Positions 35,615 to 46,400 of a DNA stretch of 64,000 nucleotides are shown in pieces. Origin of the DNA: Streptomyces chumphonensis (GTDB lineage: Bacteria; Actinomycetota; Actinomycetes; Streptomycetales; Streptomycetaceae); contig NZ_JACXYU010000002.1 in assembly GCF_014779715.1 (NCBI RefSeq), positions 124,001 through 188,000 on the forward strand, given 5' to 3'. How positions within the stretch are numbered: position 1 is the stretch's first letter; each line of letters begins with the position of its first letter. The notes below the pieces were generated by a model. It worked only from the letters and a program-made list of their open reading frames with translations. It had not been told where the DNA came from and did no database searches. The position numbers and the translations under genes were made by a program.

Positions 35615-36459
35615 CGCGGGTCGACCACCGCCACCGGCACCTGGAGCGCATCGCCGAGGTGCGGGAGGGCCGCACACCCGAGAAGGTCGGCTACCCGATC
35701 CGCGTCCGGGAGACGGAGGTCGTCCGCACCGGCGCCGTCGGGGCGGGCCTCGTGCGGGTGACGTTGGGCGGCCCCGGCGTCGCGGGGTTCGAGGCCCACG
35801 CGCCCGACGAGCACGTGAAGCTGGTCTTCCCGGAGGCCGACGGCTCGCTGCGGCTGCCCGAACCGCACGGGGCGGTACTGCGCTGGCCGCGCCCGTCGCC
35901 CACCACGCGGGAGTACACGGTGCGCCGCTTCGACCCGGTGGCGGGCGAACTCGACATCGACGTCGCGCGGCACGACGGCGGGCTCGTGTGGGACTGGGCG
36001 TGTGCCGTCCGGCCGGGGGCCGTGGTGCACGTCGCCGGGCCGCCCGGCGGGCTGATCGTGCCGCACGCCTACGACCGCTACCTCCTGGCGGGCGACCTCA
36101 CGGCGCTGCCCGCCATCGCCCGCCGACTGGAGGAGCTGCCGAAGGACGCGCGGGGCTGGGCCTTCGTCGAGGTCGCCGACGCGTCGGAGGAGGTCCCCCT
36201 GTCGGCGCCGGTGGGCTTCGAGGTGCGCTGGCTGCACCGGGGGGAGCGCCCGGCGGGCACCGGCGACGCGTTGGCGCGTGCCGTGACCTCGGTGCCCGTC
36301 CCCGAGGGCGAGCGGCTGTTCGTGTGGGCCGCGGGCGAGGCGGGTCAGCTCAAACCGCTGCGCCGCTGGGTCCGCGACACGCTGCGGCCGGCCGAGGACG
36401 ACCACGACATCACCGGCTACTGGAAGCGCGGCGTCGCCGACTTCGACGACGACCACTGA
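35611..36459 (+). CDS. Siderophore-interacting protein (FAD-dependent ferric-siderophore reductase)
   Basis: 282 residues from GTG 35611. SIP family: flavin-binding TTREYTVRRFDPVAGELDID, VHVAGPPGGLIVP, YLLAGDLTALPAIARRLEEL, and C-terminal VWAAGEAGQLKPLRRWVRD followed by ITGYWKRG. It reduces Fe(III) in the imported complex in the cytoplasm so iron can be released. About 154 bp separate it from the binding-protein gene, the widest gap in the operon. Confidence 0.93.
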   Translation: MTRVDHRHRHLERIAEVREGRTPEKVGYPIRVRETEVVRTGAVGAGLVRVTLGGPGVAGFEAHAPDEHVKLVFPEADGSLRLPEPHGAVLRWPRPSPTTREYTVRRFDPVAGELDIDVARHDGGLVWDWACAVRPGAVVHVAGPPGGLIVPHAYDRYLLAGDLTALPAIARRLEELPKDARGWAFVEVADASEEVPLSAPVGFEVRWLHRGERPAGTGDALARAVTSVPVPEGERLFVWAAGEAGQLKPLRRWVRDTLRPAEDDHDITGYWKRGVADFDDDH

Positions 36460-36613
36460 CGCCCCTTCGACGTCCCCCTCTCCCCCGGGCGCGGCCGACC
36501 CGCCGCGTCCCCCCGACCCCACGCCCCACGCACCCCCCACGCACAGAGCGCCTGTCCCCAGGCGTGCGTCAACCGAACCTGCTTGATCAGCTTTCACCTC
36601 CAGGAGTTCCACC

Positions 36614-37615
36614 ATGTCGATACGCAGATCCGCCGGCCTCGTCGGAGCCGTGGCCCTGGCCCTCGCCCTGACCGGGTGCGGCGCCTCCTCCTCCGACGAC
36701 GGTGACGAGGCGTCCGGCTCGGCGAAGACCAGGGTGTTCACCGCCGACAACGGGAAGATCACGATCCCGGCCGACCCGCAGCGCGTCGTGGCCACCGGCT
36801 ACGCCGTGCCCGCACTGATCGAGGCCGACGCGCCGCTGGTGGGGATCTCCTCGTGGCAGCGCGGCGAGCCGATGATGAGCGACGAGGACCTGGCGACCTA
36901 CACCTCCCTGCCCAAGGTGGCCGGTGAGCAGGCGGCGGAGACGAACTACGAGGCCGTCGCCGAGGCCGAGCCCGACCTGATCGTCATCGGCGTCCCCGCC
37001 CCGGTGCTCGGCGACATCGACGTCGAGCGGCTGGAGTCCATCGCCCCGGTCGTGGCGATCGGCCCGACGGTGCCCTCCGCGTGGCGCGACCTGTCGCGCG
37101 ACCAGGCCGACGCCGCCGGAGCGCTGGAGGAGTTCGACGCCCGGCAGAAGGAGTACGAGGACAGGGCCGCCGAGGTCGCCGCCCGGTACGAGGACGTGCT
37201 CGGCGGGCTGGAGTTCGGCCACGTCGGGGCGTACGGGGAGGTCGCCAAGGGCACCTTCCAGCGCGAGTTCAGCGGTTCGTGGGGGACGAACATCGCCGAG
37301 GACATCGGCGCGACGTACTACGGAGAGGTCAAGGAGCCCGGGCCCGGCTCGCGTTCGGTGAGCGAGTACCCCTCCATCGAGGAGCTCCCGGAGTCGCTCG
37401 GTGAGGCCGACGTCATCACCTACTCGGTCCAGGCCGACGGCAGCGTCCCGGAGGCGGTGCGGTACGTCATGGACTCGCCGCTGTGGGACAACCTGCCCGC
37501 CGTGAAGGCCGGGAAGACGTTCCCGATCCGCTACACCGAGGCCGCGACCCACGGGCAGGGGATCCAGACCCTGGACGCGATCGACGAGGCGTTCGCGCCG
37601 CTGCTGGACCGGTGA
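36614..37615 (+). CDS. Ferric-siderophore-binding lipoprotein (FepB/FhuD class III)
   Basis: 333 residues from ATG 36614 with CAGGAG upstream. The signal peptide ends in the lipobox LTGC and GASSSDDGDE follows. TroA-fold features: ITIPADPQRVVATGYAVPAL, LPKVAGEQAAETNYEAVAEA and EPDLIVIG, and the long backbone helix (LEEFDARQKEYEDRAAEVAA). Captures the ferric complex outside the cell for the permease that follows with a 4-nt overlap. Confidence 0.93.
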   Translation: MSIRRSAGLVGAVALALALTGCGASSSDDGDEASGSAKTRVFTADNGKITIPADPQRVVATGYAVPALIEADAPLVGISSWQRGEPMMSDEDLATYTSLPKVAGEQAAETNYEAVAEAEPDLIVIGVPAPVLGDIDVERLESIAPVVAIGPTVPSAWRDLSRDQADAAGALEEFDARQKEYEDRAAEVAARYEDVLGGLEFGHVGAYGEVAKGTFQREFSGSWGTNIAEDIGATYYGEVKEPGPGSRSVSEYPSIEELPESLGEADVITYSVQADGSVPEAVRYVMDSPLWDNLPAVKAGKTFPIRYTEAATHGQGIQTLDAIDEAFAPLLDR

Positions 37616-38634
37616 CGGCCGCCGGCCACGCGCCCGGGGCGGAGCGGACCGGACGGGGCGCCCCGCAGGCGGGGCTCCTCGTCGGCGGACTGGTGCTGCT
37701 CGCGGTCGTCGCGGTGCTCAGCATCGGCGTCGGCGCCCGTGCGGTCGCGCCCACCGAGGTCGTGCGGGCGCTCCTGGACTTCCAGGGCACCGACGACCAC
37801 GTCATCGTGCGGGACGTGCGGGCCCCCCGCGCGCTCCTGGCCGTCGCGGTGGGCGCCGCCCTGGCCGTGGCCGGTGCGCTGATCCAGACACTGGCCCGCA
37901 ACCCCCTGGCCGAGCCGGGCATCCTCGGGGTCACCGCGGGCGCGGGTTTCGCCATCACCGTCGGCTCGGCCCTCGGCCTGGCCGTCGGCCAGGCGGGCGA
38001 GTTGGCCTTCGCGGTCCTCGGCTCGGTGGCGGCGGCCCTGCTCGTCGCCGCCGTCGGCCGGCGCTCGCCGTTGCGCCTGGTGCTGACCGGTGTCGCCCTG
38101 ACCGCCGTGCTCAGCGGCGTCGGTCTGGGACTGCGGCTGGTGCTGCCCGACGTGTTCGACGCCTACCGGTTCTGGTCCGTCGGCTCGCTGGCGGCCCGGG
38201 AGCAGGCGCCGCTGGCCCTGCCGTTGACGGCGATCGGGCTGGCACTGCTCGGGGCGCTGCTGCTGAGCCGGGCGCTCAACGCCCTCGCGCTCGGCGAGAC
38301 CGTGGCGCACACCCTGGGCGCGGGCGTGGCCCGGGTGCGCGCCGTCACGCTGGTGCTCATCACCGTGCTGACCGGGGCGGCGACCGCGATCGCCGGACCG
38401 ATCCTGTTCGTCGGCCTGATCGTGCCGCACCTGGCCCGCAGGCCGGCGGGCGGCTCGGTGCCGTGGCTGATCCTCTACACGATGGTGCTGGGGCCCGTGC
38501 TGCTGCTGCTCGCCGACATCGGGTCCCGGGTGCTGCTGCCCACCGGCGAGGTGCCGGTGGCCATCGTGACCGCGTTCCTCGGCGGTCCGATGCTGATCTG
38601 GGCCGTTCGCCGGTACGGGGCGGGGTCGCTGTGA
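37612..38634 (+). CDS. FecCD-family iron-siderophore permease, first subunit
   Basis: 340 residues from GTG 37612. Ten-helix BtuC/FecCD protein with RAPRALLAVAVGAALAVAGA, LIQTLARNPLAEPGILGVTA and the C-terminal VPHLARR coupling region. Forms the heterodimeric channel with the next gene. Overlaps both neighbours by 4 nt (GTGA). Confidence 0.94.
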   Translation: MTAAGHAPGAERTGRGAPQAGLLVGGLVLLAVVAVLSIGVGARAVAPTEVVRALLDFQGTDDHVIVRDVRAPRALLAVAVGAALAVAGALIQTLARNPLAEPGILGVTAGAGFAITVGSALGLAVGQAGELAFAVLGSVAAALLVAAVGRRSPLRLVLTGVALTAVLSGVGLGLRLVLPDVFDAYRFWSVGSLAAREQAPLALPLTAIGLALLGALLLSRALNALALGETVAHTLGAGVARVRAVTLVLITVLTGAATAIAGPILFVGLIVPHLARRPAGGSVPWLILYTMVLGPVLLLLADIGSRVLLPTGEVPVAIVTAFLGGPMLIWAVRRYGAGSL

Positions 38635-39626
38635 ACGTCTTCGGCATACGGACCGAGCGCCGCACGGTCTGGCTCACCGCGAGCCTGCTCGCGCTGGCCG
38701 CGGGGCTGGGGCTGCTCGGTCTGTGCTACGGCGCGACGTGGTCTGGTCCGGGCGAGGTGCTGGCCGCGCTGACGGGCACGGAGCGCTCGGTGGTGATCTC
38801 GGAGTGGCGGCTGCCGCGGGTGCTGGCCGGAGTGGTCTTCGGCGCCGCGCTCGGCGTCGCCGGGGCCGTCTTCCAGAACCTCACCCGCAACCCGATGGGC
38901 AGCCCGGACGTGATCGGCCTGGACGCCGGTGCCTACACCGGCGCGCTGTTCGCGATCACCGTGCTCTCGGGCACCTCCGGGCAGCTGGCGACCGGGTCGG
39001 TCGTCGGCGGCCTGCTCGTCTCGGCCGTGATCTACCTGCTCTCCTTCGACCGGGGCTTCTCCGGCCTGCGGCTGGTGGTGATCGGCATCGCCGTCAACGC
39101 GATGGTCACCGCGATCAACTCGTGGATCGTGCTGCGGGCGGAGCTGGAGGTGGCCATCGCGGCCGTCGGCTGGAGCGCGGGCTCGCTCAACGGTGTCGGC
39201 TGGGCGGACCTGCGGATCCCGTTCTCGGTGATCGCGGTCCTGCTGGCCCTGATGGCCTGCCGCGCGCACGCCGTGCAGCAGGCCGCGCTGGGCGACGCGA
39301 TCGCGGTGACCACCGGGGTCGGGCTGGGCCGGCTGCGGCTGCTGATGGTGCTCGTCGGCGTCGGCTGCACGGCCACGGTGACGGCGGTGGCCGGGCCGAT
39401 CGCGTTCATCGCCCTGGCCGCTCCGCAGATCGGCCGCCGCCTCGCGGGCGCGGCCGGTGTGCCGCTGCTGCCCGCCGCGCTGACCGGGGCCGTGTTGCTC
39501 CAGGGCGCCGATCTGCTCGCGCAGATGCTGCTGGCGCCCGCCGCGCTGCCGGTCGGTGTGGTGAGCACCGCGATCGGCGGCTGCTACCTGATCTGGCTGC
39601 TGACCAAGGAGGTGGGGCGCGCGTGA
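38631..39626 (+). CDS. FecCD-family iron-siderophore permease, second subunit
   Basis: 331 residues from GTG 38631. Same fold: RLPRVLAGVVFGAALGVAGA, VFQNLTRNPMGSPDVIGLDA and FIALAAPQIGRRLAGAAG. Pairs with the first permease and the ATPase that follows; all three are linked by 4-nt overlaps. Confidence 0.94.
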   Translation: MNVFGIRTERRTVWLTASLLALAAGLGLLGLCYGATWSGPGEVLAALTGTERSVVISEWRLPRVLAGVVFGAALGVAGAVFQNLTRNPMGSPDVIGLDAGAYTGALFAITVLSGTSGQLATGSVVGGLLVSAVIYLLSFDRGFSGLRLVVIGIAVNAMVTAINSWIVLRAELEVAIAAVGWSAGSLNGVGWADLRIPFSVIAVLLALMACRAHAVQQAALGDAIAVTTGVGLGRLRLLMVLVGVGCTATVTAVAGPIAFIALAAPQIGRRLAGAAGVPLLPAALTGAVLLQGADLLAQMLLAPAALPVGVVSTAIGGCYLIWLLTKEVGRA

Positions 39627-40408
39627 CCGCTCGCCTGACCGCGCGGGACATCACCCTGCGCTACGGCGACCGGGTGGTCTCCACCCGGCTCGGCCTCGAT
39701 GTGCCCGACCGCGCGTTCACCGCCGTCGTGGGACCCAACGCCTGCGGGAAGTCGACGTTGCTGCGCGCGTTCGTCCGGCTGCTGCGGCCCGCCGAGGGAC
39801 GGGTGGAGCTCGACGGCCGCGAGGTCGCGGGCTACCCGCACAAGGCCTTGGCCAGGGAGCTCGGCTTCCTGCCGCAGGACCCGCTGGCCCCCGAGGACAT
39901 CCGGGTCCGGCAACTGGTCGGCCGGGGACGCTTCCCGCACCAGTCGCTGGTGGCCGCCTGGTCCCCCCGCGACGAGGAGGCCGTCACCTCGGCGATGGCC
40001 TCCGCCGGCGTCGCCGACCTGGCGGACCGGCTCGTCCACGAGTTGTCGGGCGGTCAGCGCCAGCGGGTGTGGATGGCGATGGTGCTGGCCCAGCAGACGC
40101 CCTACCTGCTGCTCGACGAGCCGACGTCCTTCCTGGACATCACCCACCAGTACCAACTGCTGGCCCTGCTGACCCGGCTGCGGGACGAGGGCCGCACGGT
40201 GATCGCCGTGCTGCACGACATCAACCAGGCCTGCCGGTTCGCCGACCACCTGGTCGCGATGAAGGACGGCCGGGTGGTCGCCGAGGGGGTCCCCGCCGAC
40301 GTCGTCGACGCGGGCCTGATCAAGGACGTGTTCGACCTCCCGAGCGTCATCGTCCCCGACCCGGTGACCGGCACCCCGATGGTCGTCCCCACACTTCAAG
40401 GAGCATGA
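39623..40408 (+). CDS. Iron-siderophore ABC transporter ATPase
   Basis: 261 residues from GTG 39623. Walker [15 protein letters not shown] loop [12 protein letters not shown], signature [13 protein letters not shown], Walker [14 protein letters not shown] and switch [11 protein letters not shown]: a complete FepC-type ATPase. Energises uptake through the two FecCD subunits. The NRPS gene begins 1 bp after its stop. Confidence 0.95.
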   Translation: MTARLTARDITLRYGDRVVSTRLGLDVPDRAFTAVVGPNACGKSTLLRAFVRLLRPAEGRVELDGREVAGYPHKALARELGFLPQDPLAPEDIRVRQLVGRGRFPHQSLVAAWSPRDEEAVTSAMASAGVADLADRLVHELSGGQRQRVWMAMVLAQQTPYLLLDEPTSFLDITHQYQLLALLTRLRDEGRTVIAVLHDINQACRFADHLVAMKDGRVVAEGVPADVVDAGLIKDVFDLPSVIVPDPVTGTPMVVPTLQGA

Positions 40409-40409
40409 G

Positions 40410-43400
40410 TTGAGCAGCGCACGTGGGTCCGCAGCGGGACCGCTGCCCCTGACCGGCGCCCAGTTGGGCATCTGGAACGCCCAGCGGCTGGAACCGGACT
40501 CGCCGTACTACCTGGTCGGCGACGTGGTGGAGATATCCGGCGGCGGGCCGGTCGACCTGGCCGCGCTCGTCGAGGCGGTCCGGGCGACGACCGAGGAGGC
40601 GGAGTCCCTGCGGCTGCGGGTCCACGCCACCGCGTCCGGGCCGCGTCAGACGGTCAGCGACGAGCCGGTCGCGGCCCCGGAGGTGGTCGACGTCGGTGAC
40701 GCGGCCGACCCGGTGGCGGCCGCCCACGCGCTCGTCGACGCCGAACGGGAACGCGCCGCCGAGATCTGCCGGGGCATGACGGACCGGCCGCTGTACGCGC
40801 GCACGGTGATCCGGCTGTCCGACCACGAGGTGTGGTACACGCAGCTCGGCCACCACCTGGTCTTCGACGGCTACACCGCCGCGATGCTCGCCCGCCGCAC
40901 CGCCGCCCGCTACACGGCCGCGGTGCGCGGGACCGAGGTGCCGCCGTCGACGTTCGGCGGCTTCGCCGAACTGGTCGCCGCCGACCGGGCCTACCGGGAC
41001 GGCGACCGGGCCGCGCGGGACCGGGCTTACTGGGTCGAGCGCTTCACCCCGCTGCCCGACCTGGGCGACGACGAGTCCGCCGCCGGCCCGCCGGGACGCA
41101 CGCTGACGGCCCGCGCGGCCGTCACGCCCGAGGAGACGGCCCGCCTGCGCGCCGTCGCCGACCGGGAGGGCGTCACCTGGGGCGAGGCGCTGATCGCCTG
41201 CTACGCCGCCTTCCTGCACCGCGTGCTGGGGCGGACCGACGTGGTGTTCGCGCTGCCGCTGATGTGCCGCACGGGCTCGGTGGAGCTGCGCACCCCCGCC
41301 ATGGCCGTCAACGTGCTGCCGCTGCGGGTGCGGGTGCACGGCGGGGACGGGCTGGGTGAGCTGAGCCGGCGGGTCGCCGCCGCGATGCGGGAGATGCGCG
41401 ACCACCAGCGCTACCGGGGCGAGGACCTGCCGCGCGATCTCGGGGTGCCCGGGGCGGGTGCCCTGCTGCACGGGCGCGGGATCAACCTCAAGGCGTTCGA
41501 CCTGGCGCTCGACTTCGCGGGAGCACGCGGCGTGCTGCGCAACGTCGCCGGCGGGCCGCCGGAGGACATGGGCCTGAGCGTGCTGCCGACGCGCGACGGC
41601 GGACTGCTGCTCGGCTTCGAGGTCGACGCCCGAAGCGGCGACCAGGACGCCGTCGACGCCCGACTGGACGGACTGCGGGCCCTGCTGGGCGGACTGCTCG
41701 ACGGCCGGACCGTGGGCCGGGTCGCCCTCGCCGGGGACGTGGCCGGGCTGCTGGCCGACCGGTCGACGCCCGCCCTGCCCGGCACCCCGGTGGACGTGCC
41801 CACCGCCTTCGACGCCATGGTCGCCGCAGCCCCCGGACGCACCGCGCTCGTCTGCGGGGACGACCGGCTCAGCACCGACGAACTCGCGGACCGGGTGCAC
41901 CGGGTGGCACGGGCGCTGCGGGCCCGTGGCGTCGGACCGGACGACGTGGTGGCCCTGGCGCTGCCGCGCTCGGCCGACCTCGTCGTCGCCCTGCTCGCCG
42001 TGCTGGACGCCGGGGCCGCCTTCCTGCCGCTCGACGTCGCCCACCCGCCGCAGCGGCTGCGCGGACTCCTCACGGACGCCCGCCCCGCCCTCGTGCTGAC
42101 CGACGGGACGGTGGACGGGCTGGCGTGGGAGGCGCTGCTCGCCGAAGCGGCCGGACGCCCCGGTACACCGCTGGGCGCCGACGAGCTGGCCGCGCCGCGA
42201 CACCCGGAGGACCTCGCCTACGTGATCCACACCTCCGGCTCGACCGGACGCCCCAAGGGCGTGCTCGGACGGGCCGGCGGCCTCGCGGCGCTGCTGCACC
42301 ACCAGCGGTCCACCGTCGTGGCGGAGGCCGAGCGGGCGGCGGGCCGACGGCTGCGGGCCGCGCACACCTACTCGTTCGCCTTCGACTCCGCGCTGGACCA
42401 CCTGATGTGGCTGCTGTGCGGGCACGAACTGCACGTCTACGACGCGGAGACCGCCCGCGACCCCCGGGAGCTGCTCGCCGCCTTCGCCCGCGACGGCATC
42501 GACGTCGTGGACACCACGCCGTCGCTGGCCGGACCGCTGGTGGACGGCGGGTTGCTGGAGCTGCGTCCGACGCTGCTGGTGCTGGGCGGCGAAGCCACAC
42601 CGCCCGCGCTGTGGAGCCGAGTCGCCGCGTCGGGCGTCGCGGCCCGCAACCTGTACGGGCCGACCGAGGCGACCGTGGACAGCACCACCGCGCGCGTCGC
42701 CGGCCCGGAGCCGACGATCGGCCACCCGCTGGCGGGCACCCGCGTCCACGTCCTGGACTCCGCGCTGCAGCCGGTGCCGCACGGGGCCGCGGGCGAGCTG
42801 TACCTGGCGGGGCCGCACCTGGCCCGGGGCTACCTGGGCAGGCCGGGTGCGACGGCCGAGCGGTTCGTCGCCGACCCGTTCGGCGCGCCCGGCGCGCGGA
42901 TGTACCGAACGGGCGATCTGGCCGCCTGGGTGCCCGGGCGGGGCCTGCGCTACCTGGGACGCGCGGACGGGCAGGTCAAGGTGCGCGGTCACCGGGTCGA
43001 GCTCGGCGAGGTCGAGGCGGCGCTCGCGGCGGTGCCGGGGGTGCGCGCGGCGGCCGCCGTCCTGCGGTCGGCGCGGCTGGTCGGGTACGTCGTGGGCGAC
43101 GCCGTCACCGCGGAGGACGTGCGCGCCCACCTGGCCGGGCGGCTGCCCGAGCCCCTGGTGCCGGCCGTGGTGGTGCCGCTGGACGCGCTGCCGCTGACGC
43201 CCAACGGCAAGCTGGACCGTGCCGCGCTGCCCGCGCCGACGCTCTCCGGCGGCGGCCGTGCGCCGGGCACCGAGCGGGAACGGCTGCTGTGCGCCGTCCT
43301 GGCGGAGGTCTTCGAGGTCGAACACGTCGATGTCGACGACGACTTCTTCGCGCTCGGCGGAGACAGCATCACCGCGATCACCGTCAGCGGCAGGCTGCGC

Positions 43401-46400
43401 GCGGTGGGGCTCGGGCTGCGGCCCCGCGATCTGCTCGCCCGGCGCGGCTTCGCCGCCCTGGCCGCCTCCGCCGAGTGGCTGAAGGACGACGCGGAGCCGG
43501 CCGACGAGCCCACCGGGCCGGTGCCCGCGCCGCCGATCGTGCGGGCCCTGCTCGATCCGCACCCCGACGTGGACGCCGTCGCCGGGTACGCCCAGTGGAC
43601 CGCGCTGCGCGTCGGTGAACTGACCCTCGCGGAGCTGGAGTCGGGGGTCCAAGTCGTGCTCGACCGGCACGACGCGCTGCGGCTGCGGGTCGGTGACGAC
43701 GGGTTGGACGTCCTGCCGAGCGGGACCGTGCCGGCCGTCGTCCGCCTGAGCGACGGGGACGACGGCTCCGTCGCCGCGCTGGCCCGGCGGCTGGCGGAGG
43801 AGCTCGACCCGCGCTCGGGCGATCTGGTGCGCACGGCCCTGGTCCGCACCGGTGCGGGGGAACCGGACCGCCTGGTCCTCGTGGTGCACCACCTCGCCAT
43901 GGACGGCGTGTCCTGGCGTGTCCTGCTGCCCGATCTGCACACGGCCTGCACGGGGGGCGTGCCGGAGCCGACCGGTTCGTCCTGGCGACGCCATGCGCTG
44001 CTGCTCGCCGAGCAGGGCGCCTCCGGTGCGCGGCGGGACGAACTGGGCCACTGGCGGGAAGCGCTGGCCCGCGCCACCCGGTTGGGCGACCGGCCGCTGG
44101 ACCCGGCGCGGGACACGGTGGCCACCGCCCACCGGTCGGTCACCGTGGCCGGCCCCGACGTCACCGAGGCGGTGCTGACCACGCTGCCCGCGGCCTACCG
44201 GGCCGGTGTCGACGAGGTGCTGCTGGCGGCGCTCGTGCTCGCCCTGCGGGAGTGGGGCGCCGGCGCCGAGGCGGTCACCGTCACGATGGAGGGCCACGGA
44301 CGCGAACACCTGGACCTGGCGCGCACGGTCGGCTGGTTCACCAGCGAGTACCCGGTCCGCGTACCGGCGTCCGGAGACGTGCGCACGGTGCTGCGCGCGG
44401 CCAAGGAGGCCAAGCGCGGCGTGCCCGGCGCGGGCGTCGGGTACGGCGTGCTGCGGCACCTGGACCCGCGGGGCGCCGCCGAACTCGGGGCCGTCCCGCC
44501 GCCGGACGTGCTGCTCAACTACCTGGGCCGGTTCGCGGCGCCGAGCGGCACGGGGTGGCGGCTGCCGGAACGCGACCCGTTCTCGGTCGTCGAACCCGAG
44601 GCCAAGGCCCTGGAACAGGTGCTGGCCCTCAACTGCTTCGTCCATGAGGACGGGGCACCCCGGCTCGCCGTGGAATGGACGGCCGCGAGCGCGGTGTTCG
44701 GCCCCGACTCCGTCGCCGCGCTGCAACGCGCCTGGACGGCGGCGCTGGCGGCCCTCGCCGACCACGCCGCGCACGCGCCCGGCGGGCTGACGCCCTCGGA
44801 CCTGCCGCTGGTGGAGCTCGACCAGCCCACGCTCGACGCCCTCGAACGCACCGGGCCCGTGGCCGACGTCCTGCCCGCCACGCCGCTGCAGGTCGGGCTG
44901 TCCTTCCACACCCTGCTCCGCGAGGACCACGACGCGGACGTCTACGTCGTGCAGGCCGTGACGACGCTCGTCGGTGAACTGGAACCGGAGCGGCTGGCCG
45001 AGGCGGCCCGCGAACTGCTGCGCCGGCACCCCGCGCTGCGGGTGTACCTGGCCCCCGCCGGGGACGGTGTCGTGCAGGTGGTGCCCGCCGACGTTTCTCT
45101 GGAGTGGCGACGGGACGACCGGTTCGCCGAGGCCGCCCGCGCCGAGCTGGAGCGTCCCTTCGACCCGGCCCGGCCCCCGCTGATCCGCTTCCTGCTGTCC
45201 CGGACCGGTCCGGCCGAGCACAAGCTGGTGATCACCAATCACCACGCCCTGCTGGACGGCTGGTCGATGCCGCTCGTCGGACGGACCCTGCTGGCGCTCT
45301 ACGCGGAGCTGGGCGGCGGTCCCCCGGCGCCCGTCGCACCACCGCTGTCGGAGTACTTCCGGTGGCTCGCGGCGCGGGACCGCGGGGCGTCGCTGGCCGC
45401 GTGGCAGGACGCGCTGGCCGGCGTGGACGACGCGACGCTGCTGGCCCCCGCGCGCACCGGGCCCCGGGTGGAACGTCCGGGCCGGGTCCGCGTGGAGCTG
45501 GGCCGGGAGTTCAGCGACCGGCTGCGGGCCTTCGCCCGCGCCCGGGGCGTCACCCTCTCCACGGTGTTCCAGACGGCCTGGGGCCTGCTGCTCGGCAGGC
45601 TCACCGGGCGCCGCGACGTCGTCTTCGGCTGCCCGGTCTCCGGACGGCCCGCCGAGGTCGACGGCGTCGGGTCGATGATCGGCCAGTTGGGCACCACGAT
45701 CCCGGTCCGGGTGCGGCACACCCAGGACCAGGACGTCACGGACCTGCTGGCCCAGGTGCACGCCCGGAGCGTGGCGCTGGCCGACCACCACCACCTCGGG
45801 CTTCCCGAGATCCAGCGGGCCGTCGGGGTCGGCGAGCTGTTCGACACGATGCTGGTCGTGGAGAACTTCCCGCTCTCCGGCCGCGGGCGCACGCCCGTCG
45901 CCCCCGGACTCGACCTCGCCGGGGTGGACATCACCGACGCCACGCACTACGCGCTGACCGTCATCGTGCTGCCCGACGACGAGATCACCATCGGTCTCGG
46001 TCACCAGCCGGGCGCCTTCTCCGAGGCGACCGTGCGCGACTACGGCCGCTGGCTGCACCACCTGCTGCGGGAGATCGTCGACGATGCGGCCCGGCCGGCT
46101 CTCGGGCTGCCCGTGCTCGACGCCGAGGAGCGGGAGCGGATGCTGCGCACCGGCGCCGGAGCCGTGCCCGCGAAGCACCGCGGGCCGTGGCTGGAGACGT
46201 TCGCCCGGTGGGTGCGCCGCAAGCCCGAGGCCGAGGCCCTGGTCTGCCGCGACCGCAGCCTCGGCTACGCCGAGCTGGACCGGCGGGCCAACCGGCTCGC
46301 GCACGCCCTGATCGGGCTCGGCGTACGGCCCCAGGACCCGGTCGCGGTCCTGCTCGGGCGCGACGTCGAGATGACGGTGGCGCTGTTCGCCGTGGCCAAG